A DNA stretch of 54,499 nucleotides from the NCBI GenBank assembly GCA_018609125.1, contig JABAYF010000030.1, positions 3,759 through 58,257 of the forward strand. Reading direction: 5' to 3'. Below the pieces are notes generated by a model. That model searched no databases and was not told the DNA's origin. It saw only the letters and a program-made list of their open reading frames with translations. Positions within the stretch are counted from its first letter, which is position 1. Each line of letters opens with the position of its first letter. Origin of the DNA: Candidatus Nanopelagicales bacterium. Its GTDB lineage: Bacteria > Actinomycetota > Actinomycetes > S36-B12. Below are positions 30,313 through 39,420 of this stretch, piece after piece. Position numbers and translations under genes: made by a program.

Positions 30313-31856
30313 ATCCAGGTCGGCATCCACATGCGCCAGGTCCACTGCTCATATGGAACGGGGAGTCCGGTCCAAATCGGATAGAACCACCAGGCAGCGA
30401 TGACCGCGAGCAGCACAGCTCCACCGGCCGCGATCGCCCCCCAACGGCGGCGGGTCGGGCTTCGGTCGGCTGAACCTAGGACGGCGCCTAAGGCCATGGC
30501 CAAACTGATGGCGATGAAAGGCACGAACACGACCGTGTAGAACGTGAAGATGGTGCGGTCGAGGTAGAGCAGCCACGGTGCCCAACCGGCCACAACACCG
30601 GCCAAGATGGCGCCAGAACGCCAATCTCGACAGGCCACCCAGCGCCACACCTGATAGATCAGGGCCATGCTGCCCAGCCACCACACCACCGGATTGCCCA
30701 GGGCATTGACCGCGGCGGAGCAGTTTTGCGCACCGCACGTGCCCGCGATCTGATCACCCTCGTAGAAGAAGGAGGTCGGTCGGGTTTGTAAAAACCAACT
30801 CAGCGGGTTTGACTGATAAGAATGTTCAGAATCCAAACTGACATGAAAGCGCCATGCGGTGGAGTGGTAGTGCCACAGGGAGCGCAGCCAGTCGGGCACC
30901 CACGACGGATCCTGGCCCTGTGCCCACTGACGATCCCAGCCACTATCGGTAAGTATCCAACCCGACCAGGTGATCAGGTACACCACGATCGCGGTCCCGA
31001 CTATGGCCAGCAAAGCGGGTGGGGCGCTGCGAAAGAGGGTGGCCGACCAGGGGCGCCCCACGCCGAGTCGCCGGCGCAAACCGACGTCCCACAGCACAGT
31101 CATCAGGCCGAAAACCGCAATGAACCACAGCCCCGACCACTTCACCCCGCAGGCCAAGCCCAGGGTGATCCCGGCCGCCCACCGCCACGGCCGTGGACCC
31201 AACCGCGCACCCCATTCGGTGGCCATCCCGGATAATCGTTCGGGACTGGCGTCGGCCATGCGTTTTCGTACCTGGTCCCGGTCGATGAGGAGCAAGCCAA
31301 AGGATGCGAGCACCCAAAAGGACAGCACCATGTCTAATACGGCCGTTCGGCTCATCACGATGTGCATGCCGTCCAAGGCGAGAAGCAACCCGGCGGTAAT
31401 GCCGATCAGGTTCGACCTAGTGAGTCGGCGAGCGATGCGCGCGGTCATCAGCACCGCGATCGTCCCCATCAGCGCCACGGCGAAGCGCCAGCCGAAGGGG
31501 GTCATGCCGAACAGGTACTCACCGGCAGCGATGACCCACTTGCCACCCGGCGGGTGCACCACATAGGAGGGATCCCCGGTGAAAATGTCCAGGGTTCGCC
31601 AGTTGCCGTCGGAGGCCAAGATTGTGTCGTCGGCACCTTCGAGGAAAGAATGCTCGGTACCAAAACGCAGCAGGGCGAGGGCGTCCTTGGCGTAGTAGGT
31701 CTCATCAAAGACGACGTCATTTGGGCGACCCAAATTGGTGAAACGAATGATCCCGGCAACCGCGGTGACCGCGAGGGGTCCGCCCCAGCCCAACCACAGA
31801 TCCTTGCTGCCCCACGAACGACGCTTTGCGGGCACGTCGATGTCCGCGGAGATCAT
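30309..31856 (-). CDS. pmt: Protein O-mannosyltransferase (GT39 family)
   Basis: 515 residues, multi-pass membrane enzyme. Near the N-terminus FTNLGRPNDVVFDETYYAKDA carries the DE motif of the family's first periplasmic loop, and VVHPPGGKW a second conserved loop. It attaches mannose from polyprenyl-phosphate-mannose to secreted proteins such as those with Pro/Thr linkers in this window. The start at ATG 31856 is favoured over GTG 31880 because TACGAT lies 6 nt upstream. The neighbourhood matches Rv1002c-Rv1003 of Mycobacterium. Confidence 0.9.
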   Translation of the reverse strand: MISADIDVPAKRRSWGSKDLWLGWGGPLAVTAVAGIIRFTNLGRPNDVVFDETYYAKDALALLRFGTEHSFLEGADDTILASDGNWRTLDIFTGDPSYVVHPPGGKWVIAAGEYLFGMTPFGWRFAVALMGTIAVLMTARIARRLTRSNLIGITAGLLLALDGMHIVMSRTAVLDMVLSFWVLASFGLLLIDRDQVRKRMADASPERLSGMATEWGARLGPRPWRWAAGITLGLACGVKWSGLWFIAVFGLMTVLWDVGLRRRLGVGRPWSATLFRSAPPALLAIVGTAIVVYLITWSGWILTDSGWDRQWAQGQDPSWVPDWLRSLWHYHSTAWRFHVSLDSEHSYQSNPLSWFLQTRPTSFFYEGDQIAGTCGAQNCSAAVNALGNPVVWWLGSMALIYQVWRWVACRDWRSGAILAGVVAGWAPWLLYLDRTIFTFYTVVFVPFIAISLAMALGAVLGSADRSPTRRRWGAIAAGGAVLLAVIAAWWFYPIWTGLPVPYEQWTWRMWMPTWI

Positions 31857-31868
31857 CACGCCATCGTA
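31857..31868 (-). promoter_or_regulatory. Leaderless-type promoter of pmt
   Basis: TACGAT (31868-31863) lies 6 nt before ATG 31856. Confidence 0.6.
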
Positions 31869-31895
31869 GGTGTCCGGCACCGGTTATGTTGCTGG

Positions 31896-31907
31896 CAGGA
31901 TGCATAC
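31896..31907 (+). promoter_or_regulatory. Possible leaderless promoter of rsmI
   Basis: CAGGAT lies 6 nt before ATG 31908; the first base departs from TAnnnT, so this is a weaker case. Confidence 0.4.
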
Positions 31908-32774
31908 ATGACCGATCCTGCTAGCGGCCGACTTATGCTCGCGGGCACACCGATCGGCAACAGTGGTGATGCCACCGTTCGCCTCTGTGCGGCTTTGGCC
32001 AGTGCCGATGTGATCGCGGCGGAAGATACGCGTCGGCTACGCCGATTGGCCAAGGACCTCAACATCACGACAACGGGCCGGGTGGTGTCTTTGCACGACT
32101 CGGTGGAAGCGCAACGCGTTGAGGGCCTCCTGGCAGATCTTGCCGCCGGCCGCGACGTGCTGGTGGTCTCTGATGCCGGGATGCCGGCGATTAGTGATCC
32201 GGGGTACCGGATCGTGCGTGCGGCGATTGCCGCCGATGTTCCGATCGTGATCCTGCCCGGCCCAAGCGCGGTCCTGGCCGCCCTGGTCGCATCCGGATTA
32301 CCGGTGGATCGATTCTGTTTTGAAGGTTTCCTGCCACGCAAATCAGGTGAGCGAACGCGACGACTGCAGGAGTTGGCCACGGAACGGCGCACGATGGTGT
32401 TCTTCGAAGCACCCCATCGGCTCGCCGCCATGCTCAACGACCTCGCCGCAGTTTTTGGCGGCCAACGACCCGCGGCCCTGTGTCGGGAACTAACAAAAAC
32501 CTATGAGGAGGTGCGCCGAGACACCGTTGGGGTGTTGCGAGATCACGTCAACGAGCACGGCGTTAGAGGTGAAATCACCCTGGTGGTTCAAGGTGCTCCG
32601 GCACCTGAACACAGCGGTAACCCAGCGGAATGGGCCGAGCAGGTAGCCGACCTCATCGCGTTGGGAACAGATCGCAAGGTGGCCTTGGTTGACGTGGCCC
32701 ATGCCGCGGGGGTAAGTCGGCGAGAGGTTTATGACGCCGTGGTCGCTGCACGCCTAGGCGGGCCACCTCCGTAG
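31908..32774 (+). CDS. rsmI: 16S rRNA C1402 ribose 2'-O-methyltransferase
   Basis: 288 residues. LMLAGTPIGNSGDATVR at the N-terminus, AAEDTRRLRRL, LVVSDAGMPAISDPGYR and LPGPSAVLAALVASGLP are the tetrapyrrole-methylase fold motifs of RsmI. It methylates C1402 in the ribosomal decoding centre. The C-terminal 60 residues look like a small helical domain. Its stop codon lies inside the metG -10 hexamer. Confidence 0.94.
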   Translation: MTDPASGRLMLAGTPIGNSGDATVRLCAALASADVIAAEDTRRLRRLAKDLNITTTGRVVSLHDSVEAQRVEGLLADLAAGRDVLVVSDAGMPAISDPGYRIVRAAIAADVPIVILPGPSAVLAALVASGLPVDRFCFEGFLPRKSGERTRRLQELATERRTMVFFEAPHRLAAMLNDLAAVFGGQRPAALCRELTKTYEEVRRDTVGVLRDHVNEHGVRGEITLVVQGAPAPEHSGNPAEWAEQVADLIALGTDRKVALVDVAHAAGVSRREVYDAVVAARLGGPPP

Positions 32775-32785
32775 GATCGGCCACC
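32772..32785 (+). promoter_or_regulatory. Leaderless-type promoter of metG
   Basis: TAGGAT (32772-32777) starts with the rsmI stop codon and is separated by 8 nt from ATG 32786. Confidence 0.55.
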
Positions 32786-34372
32786 ATGGCCGCCTATTAC
32801 GTCACGACGCCGATCTACTACGTCAATGACGCCCCGCACATCGGCCATGCGTACACCACAACCGCCGGCGACGTGCTCACGCGCTGGCATCGCCAGCGAG
32901 GCGAACAGGTGTGGTATCAAACCGGTGTCGATGAGCACGGCACAAAAGTGCAGCGTGCGGCTGAAGCGGCCGGTGTCGCCCCGCAGGACTGGTGCGACCG
33001 ACTTGTGGGGGAGTCCTGGCAGCCGGTGCTGAACACCATCGATGCGGCCACCGACGGGTTTATTCGCACAACCGAGGAACGCCACCGTGTCGGCGTTCAG
33101 CATTTCTGGCAGGTAGTGCGGGATAACGGTTTCGTGTACCAGGCAGACTACGAAGGCCCCTACTGTGTGGGCTGCGAGGAGTTCAAACTTCCCGGCGACG
33201 TCATCACCGAAGAAGACGGCACGGTGCTCTGCCCGGTGCATGGCAAACCGGTGGAGATGCTGAGTGAGGCCAACTGGTTTTTTCAATTATCTGCCTTCAC
33301 CAATGCCCTGATTGAGCATTACGAGCAGGACCCCTCAGCCATTGAGCCGGTGAGTGCGTACAACGAAGTGATGAGTTTCCTGCGCGCGGGCCTGAAAGAC
33401 ATATCCATGTCGCGGTCAAGTGTCACCTGGGGCATCGGGCTGCCCTGGGATGAAAAACAGGTGACCTACGTCTGGTTCGATGCACTGCTGAACTACGTCA
33501 CCGCTGTGGGCTACGGGGCCGCACCGGGAAGTGCTGCCGCGACTGAGTTCGATCGGGTGTGGCCGGCTGACGTTCACCTGGTGGGTAAAGACATCTTGCG
33601 GTTTCATGCCGTGTTTTGGCCGGCGATGCTGATGGCGGCGGGTTTGCCGCTGCCACGCAAGGTCTTCGCGCACGGCTGGCTGCTGGTGGGTGGCGAAAAG
33701 ATGAGCAAGACGCGGTTGACCGGTATTTCACCAGAGTTGATTGTGGATCACTTCGGGTCGGATGCGTTTCGCTACTACTTCATGCGAGCTATTAACTTCG
33801 GTCACGATGGTTCATTCTCGTGGGAAGACATGACCGCGCGCTACAACGCTGAACTTGCCAATGGTTTAGGCAATCTTGCGTCTCGCGGAACGGCGATGGT
33901 GCAGCGGTATAGAGACGGTGCGCTACCGGTGGCCGGTGAACTCACACAGGCGGAAAATGATCTCGTCGCACTCCTCGCTGTCACTGTGGCTCGGGCTGAT
34001 GAGCGCATGCTGGCGTTGGACTTCTCTGCAGGTATCGCGGCGATCCGTGAATTTGTCGAAGTGGTGAACCAGTACGTCACCGAGCAGCAGCCCTGGGTGC
34101 TGGCGAAGGACGAAGCCGATTCACTTCGGCTCGATACAGTGCTGAACACGATTATTGAGTCGTTACGCGCCATTTCGGTGCTGTACTACCCGGTGATGCC
34201 GAAAACGATGGCGGCGCTGTGGGAGCAGCTTGGTGCAGAGCAAGCTCTCGGCGCAATTGCTGATCAGCGAATCGAACACGTTGGCGACTGGGGTCAGCTA
34301 CCTGCCTCAACACCGGTCGTGAAGGGGGAGGGTTTGTTTCCCCGACTCGTGGATCGCGATTCGGACGAATAA
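32786..34372 (+). CDS. metG: Methionyl-tRNA synthetase
   Basis: 528 residues. YYVTTPIYYVNDAPHIGHAYT carries the HIGH motif and GGEKMSKTRLTGIS the KMSKS-like loop. The insertion around YCVGCEEFKL has only a single CxxC pair plus CPVH, the one-knuckle zinc form. No C-terminal tRNA-binding domain is present, as in other short actinobacterial forms. It charges tRNA-Met for initiation and elongation. The stop overlaps the tatD start by one base. Confidence 0.96.
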   Translation: MAAYYVTTPIYYVNDAPHIGHAYTTTAGDVLTRWHRQRGEQVWYQTGVDEHGTKVQRAAEAAGVAPQDWCDRLVGESWQPVLNTIDAATDGFIRTTEERHRVGVQHFWQVVRDNGFVYQADYEGPYCVGCEEFKLPGDVITEEDGTVLCPVHGKPVEMLSEANWFFQLSAFTNALIEHYEQDPSAIEPVSAYNEVMSFLRAGLKDISMSRSSVTWGIGLPWDEKQVTYVWFDALLNYVTAVGYGAAPGSAAATEFDRVWPADVHLVGKDILRFHAVFWPAMLMAAGLPLPRKVFAHGWLLVGGEKMSKTRLTGISPELIVDHFGSDAFRYYFMRAINFGHDGSFSWEDMTARYNAELANGLGNLASRGTAMVQRYRDGALPVAGELTQAENDLVALLAVTVARADERMLALDFSAGIAAIREFVEVVNQYVTEQQPWVLAKDEADSLRLDTVLNTIIESLRAISVLYYPVMPKTMAALWEQLGAEQALGAIADQRIEHVGDWGQLPASTPVVKGEGLFPRLVDRDSDE

Positions 34373-35235
34373 TGTCGAAAAGCAACCCTGGCCGGCCACC
34401 CATTCCCTCATCGCTGCCCTCACCCGTCGTTGATTCCCACTGCCACCTTGATGTCGTGGATCGGCACCTGCGCGGTAGCGAAGAGGCTCTCGGGGTTGCC
34501 ACCGCCCTACAGCGGGCAGCATCGGTCAATGTGACGCGGGTGGTTCAGGTTGGTTGCGATGTGGTGTCTTCACAGTGGGCGGCATCGGTGGCAGATGAGC
34601 ACGAATCCGTCATTGCCGCCGTTGCCTTGCACCCCAATGATGCTGCGCGGCTGGGTGTTGAAGAGGGTTTGCCGGCCTTAGCGGAGGCGATTGAACAGAT
34701 TGAAGGACTGCTGAACAGTTCTCGTGTTCGGGCCGTGGGCGAGACGGGCCTGGACTATTTTCGGACGACCGAGGAGGGTCGTCCCGCTCAGCAGGAATCC
34801 TTTCGTCAGCACATCGAACTCGCGAAGACTTACGACAAAACTTTGGTAATCCACGATCGTGATTCGCACGAGGATGTGATCAGAATCTTGTTGGAGCAGG
34901 GCGCTCCCGACCGGGTGGTTTTTCACTGTTTTTCTGGTGACGAACAGATGGCGCTCACATGTGCGGCGAACGACTGGTACTGCTCCTTCGCCGGGGTTGT
35001 CACCTTTCCCAGCGCGCAGCCGCTGCGGGCCGCTCTAGGGGCACTGCCGAGACAACTTGTGCTGGTAGAAACCGATGCGCCCTATCTCACCCCGGTGCCC
35101 CATCGCGGGAGAGTGAATGCTTCCTACCTAATTCCGCACACGGTTGAGGTCATGGCTGCCACTCGCGGCGAAACGGTGGACAGTCTCTGTGAGGCGCTGT
35201 GGCACAACAGTATGCGCGCTTTTGGGGACTGGTGA
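34372..35235 (+). CDS. tatD: TatD-family metal-dependent deoxyribonuclease
   Basis: 287 residues. DSHCHLDV supplies the first metal histidines, then [17 protein letters not shown] (Glu ligand), [19 protein letters not shown] and ETDAPYL complete the TatD metal site. The family is a 3'-5' exonuclease involved in DNA repair and turnover. It overlaps metG by 1 nt and rsmA by 4 nt. Many actinobacteria have an rpf gene between tatD and rsmA; none is here. Confidence 0.92.
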   Translation: MSKSNPGRPPIPSSLPSPVVDSHCHLDVVDRHLRGSEEALGVATALQRAASVNVTRVVQVGCDVVSSQWAASVADEHESVIAAVALHPNDAARLGVEEGLPALAEAIEQIEGLLNSSRVRAVGETGLDYFRTTEEGRPAQQESFRQHIELAKTYDKTLVIHDRDSHEDVIRILLEQGAPDRVVFHCFSGDEQMALTCAANDWYCSFAGVVTFPSAQPLRAALGALPRQLVLVETDAPYLTPVPHRGRVNASYLIPHTVEVMAATRGETVDSLCEALWHNSMRAFGDW

Positions 35236-36080
35236 AAGACGGACTTCTCGGACCCCGTCAGGTGCGGGAACTGGCCGATAAATTAGGGCTTCGTCCCACT
35301 AAGCAGCGCGGTCAAAACTTCGTTATTGACCCGAACACGGTGCGCAGCATCGTGGAAAAGGCCCGGGTCGGCCCCGATGACGTCGTGCTTGAAGTGGGTC
35401 CCGGTCTTGGGTCGCTCACCTTGGCTCTGCTTCCGCGCGTGCAGCGGGTAATTGCAGTGGAGATTGATCCAATTCTGGCCAATGCACTGCCCGAAACGGT
35501 TGCTACGTACCAACCTGACAGCGCAGATCGACTAACTGTGATTACCGCCGACGCGCTTGACGTGTGCGAGCTGGGCACCCTGCCGACAGCGATGGTGGCA
35601 AACCTGCCGTACAACGTGGCCGTGCCGGTGCTACTGCATTTGCTCGAGCATTTTGACTCCATTCACCTTGGCCTGGTGATGGTGCAGGCAGAGGTGGCTG
35701 ACCGGCTGGCTGCTGCGCCGGGCAGTCGTGTCTACGGTGTGCCATCGGTCAAGATGGCCTGGTACGCCAGCACCCAGCGAGCCGGGCGTGTTTCTGCGCA
35801 GGTCTTCTGGCCTGCGCCTCGGGTTGAATCGGGGCTGGTGGCGTTTCAGCACCGATCGCCGCCGGAGGAAGGCGCAACACGGCAGCAGACATTTGCGGTG
35901 GTGGATGCTGCATTTGCGCAGCGGCGCAAGACACTTCGCGCTGCCCTTGCTCCGTGGGCAGGATCGCCACAACGCGCTGAGGAGACCCTGATTCTTGCCG
36001 GCATTGATCCTTCTGCGCGAGGTGAGCAGTTGGGAGTCACCGAATTCGCTCGCATTGCCGCGGCCGCACGGCTGCTGTAG
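35232..36080 (+). CDS. rsmA: 16S rRNA A1518/A1519 dimethyladenosine methyltransferase (KsgA)
   Basis: 282 residues from GTG 35232, whose GTGA overlaps the tatD stop; GTG 35199 would give 11 extra residues. [30 protein letters not shown] (S-adenosylmethionine site), AVEIDPIL and the catalytic [11 protein letters not shown] are all present. It dimethylates two adenosines in helix 45 late in 30S maturation. Confidence 0.95.
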   Translation: MKDGLLGPRQVRELADKLGLRPTKQRGQNFVIDPNTVRSIVEKARVGPDDVVLEVGPGLGSLTLALLPRVQRVIAVEIDPILANALPETVATYQPDSADRLTVITADALDVCELGTLPTAMVANLPYNVAVPVLLHLLEHFDSIHLGLVMVQAEVADRLAAAPGSRVYGVPSVKMAWYASTQRAGRVSAQVFWPAPRVESGLVAFQHRSPPEEGATRQQTFAVVDAAFAQRRKTLRAALAPWAGSPQRAEETLILAGIDPSARGEQLGVTEFARIAAAARLL

Positions 36081-36091
36081 GGATCACGACG

Positions 36092-36103
36092 TAGGGTCGG
36101 GTC
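36092..36103 (+). promoter_or_regulatory. Leaderless-type promoter of ispE
   Basis: TAGGGT (36092-36097) lies 6 nt before ATG 36104, although rsmA ends only 23 nt upstream. Confidence 0.7.
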
Positions 36104-37027
36104 ATGTCTATCAGCGTCAGCGCCCCGGCCAAAGTGAACGTGGTGCTGAAGGTTGGTCCAATGCGCACAGACGGCTTTCACTCCGTGGCCTCACTGTTTC
36201 ATGCGGTAGATCTGCGCGATCGGGTTGATCTTCAAAGCAATTGCGATGGGCAGGGGGTGAGTGTGAGTGTGTCCGGCGTCGATGCTGGCGCTGTGCCTAC
36301 GGATGCATCCAATCTTGCTGCCCGCGCCGTGCTCATGGTGGCCGAAATGGGGGAAGTTGCACCCGATGTTCACGTGCACATTGACAAGCGCATTCCGGTG
36401 GCCGGCGGCATGGCTGGGGGTAGTGCTGATGCGGCCGCTGCCCTGCTCGCCGCAGATCTTCTGTGGAACCTTGGACTTAGTCGAACCGATCTCGACGACC
36501 TCGCCGCACAACTGGGATCTGATGTTCCCTTCGCGCTACACGGTGGAACGATGCTGGGACTGGGGCGCGGTGAAAAACTCACCCCGGTTCTTACGGCACA
36601 GGATTGGCACTGGGTCATTTCGGCGAGCGACGCGCAACTGTCAACGCCTGCGGTGTATCAGGAATTTGATCGCCAAAATATAGAAAAGTCAGTTGCTGAT
36701 CCGATCATCCCTGCCGAGGCGATGGCGGCCATGCGTGCCCATGATGCAGCCGCCCTCGGTGCGGCCATGCACAACGATCTGCAACCGGCAGCGGTGTCAC
36801 TCCGGCCGCAACTAGCAAAAATCCTGGCGGCTGGTCGAGAAGGTGGAGCCGTGGCTGGCATGGTGTCCGGAAGTGGCCCCACCGTGTTCTTCTTGGCTGA
36901 GAGCCGAGATCATGCGATCGATCTGGCCGTGTTCCTGAGCGGCAGCGGTGAAACAACCCGGGTGCACGCGGTCACCGGTGGCGTTGCCGGGGCCCGAGTG
37001 GAATCACCGGGCGTTGGTGCTGTCTAG
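36104..37027 (+). CDS. ispE: 4-diphosphocytidyl-2-C-methyl-D-erythritol kinase
   Basis: 307 residues of the GHMP kinase family. SAPAKVNVVLKVGPMRTDGFH, the ATP loop VAGGMAGGSADAAAALLA, and the C-terminal GMVSGSGPTVFFL are typical. It phosphorylates CDP-ME in the MEP pathway for isoprenoids such as quinones and the polyprenyl carriers needed by Pmt and peptidoglycan synthesis. It converges with the MarR regulator gene. Confidence 0.94.
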   Translation: MSISVSAPAKVNVVLKVGPMRTDGFHSVASLFHAVDLRDRVDLQSNCDGQGVSVSVSGVDAGAVPTDASNLAARAVLMVAEMGEVAPDVHVHIDKRIPVAGGMAGGSADAAAALLAADLLWNLGLSRTDLDDLAAQLGSDVPFALHGGTMLGLGRGEKLTPVLTAQDWHWVISASDAQLSTPAVYQEFDRQNIEKSVADPIIPAEAMAAMRAHDAAALGAAMHNDLQPAAVSLRPQLAKILAAGREGGAVAGMVSGSGPTVFFLAESRDHAIDLAVFLSGSGETTRVHAVTGGVAGARVESPGVGAV

Positions 37028-37038
37028 GTAAGCCTGAG

Positions 37039-37581
37039 TTAGGTGATGTCGAAGCCTTGTGTGAGCGACCGCAAAAGATCGGCCAACTGCTGCTGCTGTT
37101 GGAGGTCCAGGGAAGCCAAAATGGCGCGCTCGCGCAGGAGAAGTTCGGTCAGGGTGGCATCGACGCGTTCGCAGCCGAAAGGGGTGAGTTGAACGGACAC
37201 CACCCGACGATCACTGATGTCCGGCGCTCGCGAAATAAGTTGTGCTTCTTCCAACCGATCCAGCCGATTAGTGATGGTGCCGGTGCTGACCAACGTATTG
37301 GCCGCTAACTGCCCCGGTGTCATGGCGTAGGGGGCGCCAGACCGACGCAGCGCAGCCAGGACATCAAACTCACCGGCATCGAGGGAATGGTGGCTAAAGC
37401 TAGTTCGCCGGGCGATGTCTAGGTGGCGGGCGAGTCGGCTGATGCGAGAGAACACTTCTAGCGGGGACACATCCAAATCGGGCCTCTCCCGGCGCCACGC
37501 CGCAACGATGTGGTCCACATCATCATGGTCAATGTCGTCGCGATCAGGATAGGGATCCGAAAAGGGATCCGATTCGTTCAC
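37039..37581 (-). CDS. MarR-family transcriptional regulator
   Basis: 180 residues. The N-terminal 40 residues are very acidic (DPFSDPYPDRDDIDHDDVDH). The winged helix (about 75-150) contains FDVLAALRRSGAP, the recognition helix TGTITNRLDRLEEAQLISRAPDISDRR and the wing. GTG 37581 follows the TetR stop codon by one base, so both regulators come from one transcript. Ligand unknown. Confidence 0.86.
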   Translation of the reverse strand: MNESDPFSDPYPDRDDIDHDDVDHIVAAWRRERPDLDVSPLEVFSRISRLARHLDIARRTSFSHHSLDAGEFDVLAALRRSGAPYAMTPGQLAANTLVSTGTITNRLDRLEEAQLISRAPDISDRRVVSVQLTPFGCERVDATLTELLLRERAILASLDLQQQQQLADLLRSLTQGFDIT

Positions 37582-37582
37582 G

Positions 37583-38203
37583 CTAGTTCTTTTTCTTGCG
37601 CTCGGTCACCCGCAGCGGTTGGGGTGCTGGCTCTAGGTGGGAAAGACCGTTCCAGGCAAGATTGACGATGTGCGCAACGACCTCTTCCTTGCGAGGTTTG
37701 CGAACGTCAAGCCACCATTGGCCGGTCAAGGCGGTCATGCCGACGAGCATGCGCGAGTAGGCGGGAGCGAGGCCTTTGGGTAGGTCGTGGGCAGCAAACT
37801 GAGCGGCAAGTTCGTCTTCAACCTGCCCGGCGATGTCCACGATCAAACTGGCAAAGGATCCTGTCTGCTGGGACACCGGTGAGTCTCGAACCAGGATGGC
37901 AAAGCCCTCTGAGTTTTCGTCGATGTAGTCGAACAGGGCCAAACCGGCCTGCTCGAGAAGTTGTCGTGGATGGTCACCATGGAGTGAGTTGGTTATGCGC
38001 TCCATCAGCGTGTTCATTTCCCGGTCGACGACCACCGCGTAGAGACCCTCTTTGCCACCGAAGTGCTCGTAAACGATGGGCTTGGAGACGCCAGCCTTTG
38101 CGGCGATCTCTTCCACGCTAACCGCTTCGTAACCCTTCTCGGCGAAAAGCGTGCGACCCACGGCGAGTAATTGTTCACGCCGCTCACGGCCGGTCATGCG
38201 CAT
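37583..38203 (-). CDS. TetR-family transcriptional regulator
   Basis: 206 residues. The helix-turn-helix (about 24-52, SVEEIAAKAGVSKPIVYEHFGGKEGLYAVVV) is at the N-terminus; the ligand domain is unassigned. ATG 38203 has TACAGT 6 nt upstream, in the desaturase stop region. Placed behind a fatty acid desaturase, it plausibly controls membrane lipid unsaturation, but this is by position only. The last residues are Lys-rich. Confidence 0.9.
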   Translation of the reverse strand: MRMTGRERREQLLAVGRTLFAEKGYEAVSVEEIAAKAGVSKPIVYEHFGGKEGLYAVVVDREMNTLMERITNSLHGDHPRQLLEQAGLALFDYIDENSEGFAILVRDSPVSQQTGSFASLIVDIAGQVEDELAAQFAAHDLPKGLAPAYSRMLVGMTALTGQWWLDVRKPRKEEVVAHIVNLAWNGLSHLEPAPQPLRVTERKKKN

Positions 38204-38215
38204 ACGGCGACTGTA
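38204..38215 (-). promoter_or_regulatory. Leaderless-type promoter of the TetR gene
   Basis: TACAGT (38215-38210) lies 6 nt before ATG 38203. Confidence 0.6.
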
Positions 38216-38218
38216 GTG

Positions 38219-39193
38219 CTACGGCCGTGTCGGTTCGACCCACCCGGGGATACGCCGGCGCATTTCGGGGTCTTTGAGTTTCGCGGCGAGTCGTTCCGGT
38301 TTGGGCCAGCGGACGTCATAGGCGAGGCGGGTTTTTTCCATGAACCGGATCATCTCTGCGCTGAGATCGAACTGGCCGCGCAGTACCCCGTGTCGGGCTG
38401 AGGTGGGTTCGGTATGGTGCAGGTTGTGCCACGATTCGCCCAGGGACGGCAGTGCCAGCCAGGCGAGGTTCGTTGCATTGTCACGGGTGGTGAAGGGTCG
38501 TTTACCGAAGACGTGACACAGGGAATTGATTGACCAGGTCACGTGATGAACCAGGGCCACCCGCACAAGTCCGGCCCAGAAGAACGCGGTGAGCGCACCC
38601 CACCACGACCACGTGATGAGACCTCCGAGCAATGCTGGGAGAAGAAGTGACGTAGCGACTAACCAACCAAAGTTGCGTGACATCCAGTCAAGATCACGGT
38701 CGGCACGAATATCAGGTGCATAGCGTTCGACCGAAGTGTTGTTGGAATCGAACAGCCAGCCAATGTGGGCATAAACGAGACCCTTAGCAACGGCGCGACG
38801 AGTGGTGCCAAAGCGCCAGGGACTGTGCGGGTCTCCGTCTTCGTCGCTGCGCGCGTGATGCAGACGATGGTCGGCCACCCACTGGTCAAGCGAACCCTGA
38901 ATGGCCAGGCCACCGGCGATACCGAGCAGCACCCGAACCAGCCGGGGGGACTTATAGGAACCGTGCGTGAACAGGCGGTGGTAACCGATAGTGATGCCGC
39001 CGGCGGCAATCACATACAGCACCGCTGCAAGCGTGATGTCCACCCAGCTGAGCCAGCCACCCCAGGCCACCGGCACGGCGAGGGCGACCGCGAGCAGCGG
39101 AATGGCGACGAAGGCGCCGATGATGGTGCGCATGCCACGTTCGATGGGCACCGTGGTGGGGACCGGCGACGTGGTGGGGGCTGGGGTCGACAT
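38219..39193 (-). CDS. Acyl-CoA/acyl-lipid delta-9-type fatty acid desaturase
   Basis: 324 residues. The three histidine boxes of membrane desaturases are seen: HRLFTH (about 73), HRLHH (about 110) and HNLHH (about 258), with four membrane helices. Residues 1-18 form a Pro/Thr-rich tail. It would introduce a double bond in saturated acyl chains, using oxygen and an electron carrier; the flavoprotein at 3 kb could be one source, by guess. AAGGAG stands 5 nt before the ATG. Confidence 0.92.
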   Translation of the reverse strand: MSTPAPTTSPVPTTVPIERGMRTIIGAFVAIPLLAVALAVPVAWGGWLSWVDITLAAVLYVIAAGGITIGYHRLFTHGSYKSPRLVRVLLGIAGGLAIQGSLDQWVADHRLHHARSDEDGDPHSPWRFGTTRRAVAKGLVYAHIGWLFDSNNTSVERYAPDIRADRDLDWMSRNFGWLVATSLLLPALLGGLITWSWWGALTAFFWAGLVRVALVHHVTWSINSLCHVFGKRPFTTRDNATNLAWLALPSLGESWHNLHHTEPTSARHGVLRGQFDLSAEMIRFMEKTRLAYDVRWPKPERLAAKLKDPEMRRRIPGWVEPTRP

Positions 39194-39218
39194 ATGTACT
39201 CCTTGAGGTATGACTAAA

Positions 39219-39240
39219 AACTTACTACACCGTAACTTAC
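39219..39240. promoter_or_regulatory. Direct repeat AACTTAC upstream of the desaturase
   Basis: Two copies (39219-39225 and 39234-39240) at a 15-bp period lie 26-47 bp upstream of the desaturase start, at promoter position. A binding site for the neighbouring TetR protein is possible. Confidence 0.4.
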
Positions 39241-39321
39241 GGATGCGTAGGTGGTCGATGCACCTGTCCTCTGCCCGCAGCGAGCGTCGGCGAGGGAGGA
39301 TGGCACAATGCGGGATTGCTA

Positions 39322-39392
39322 TCCCGGATCGTCTAATGGCAGGACAAGAGACTTTGAATCTCTGAATGGGGGTTCGACTCCCTCTCCGGGAG
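39322..39392 (+). tRNA. tRNA-Gln (anticodon TTG)
   Basis: 71 nt: acceptor TCCCGGA with TCCGGGA, anticodon stem AGAGA/TCTCT around CTTTGAA giving anticodon TTG, T-loop TTCGACT. Discriminator G. It precedes glmU, a placement common in actinobacteria. Confidence 0.94.
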
Positions 39393-39406
39393 CACCATGG
39401 GCAGAG

Positions 39407-39420
39407 TAGGGTTCGTCCCG
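39407..39420 (+). promoter_or_regulatory. Leaderless-type promoter of glmU
   Basis: TAGGGT (39407-39412) lies 8 nt before ATG 39421 and 14 nt after the tRNA-Gln 3' end. Confidence 0.6.
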
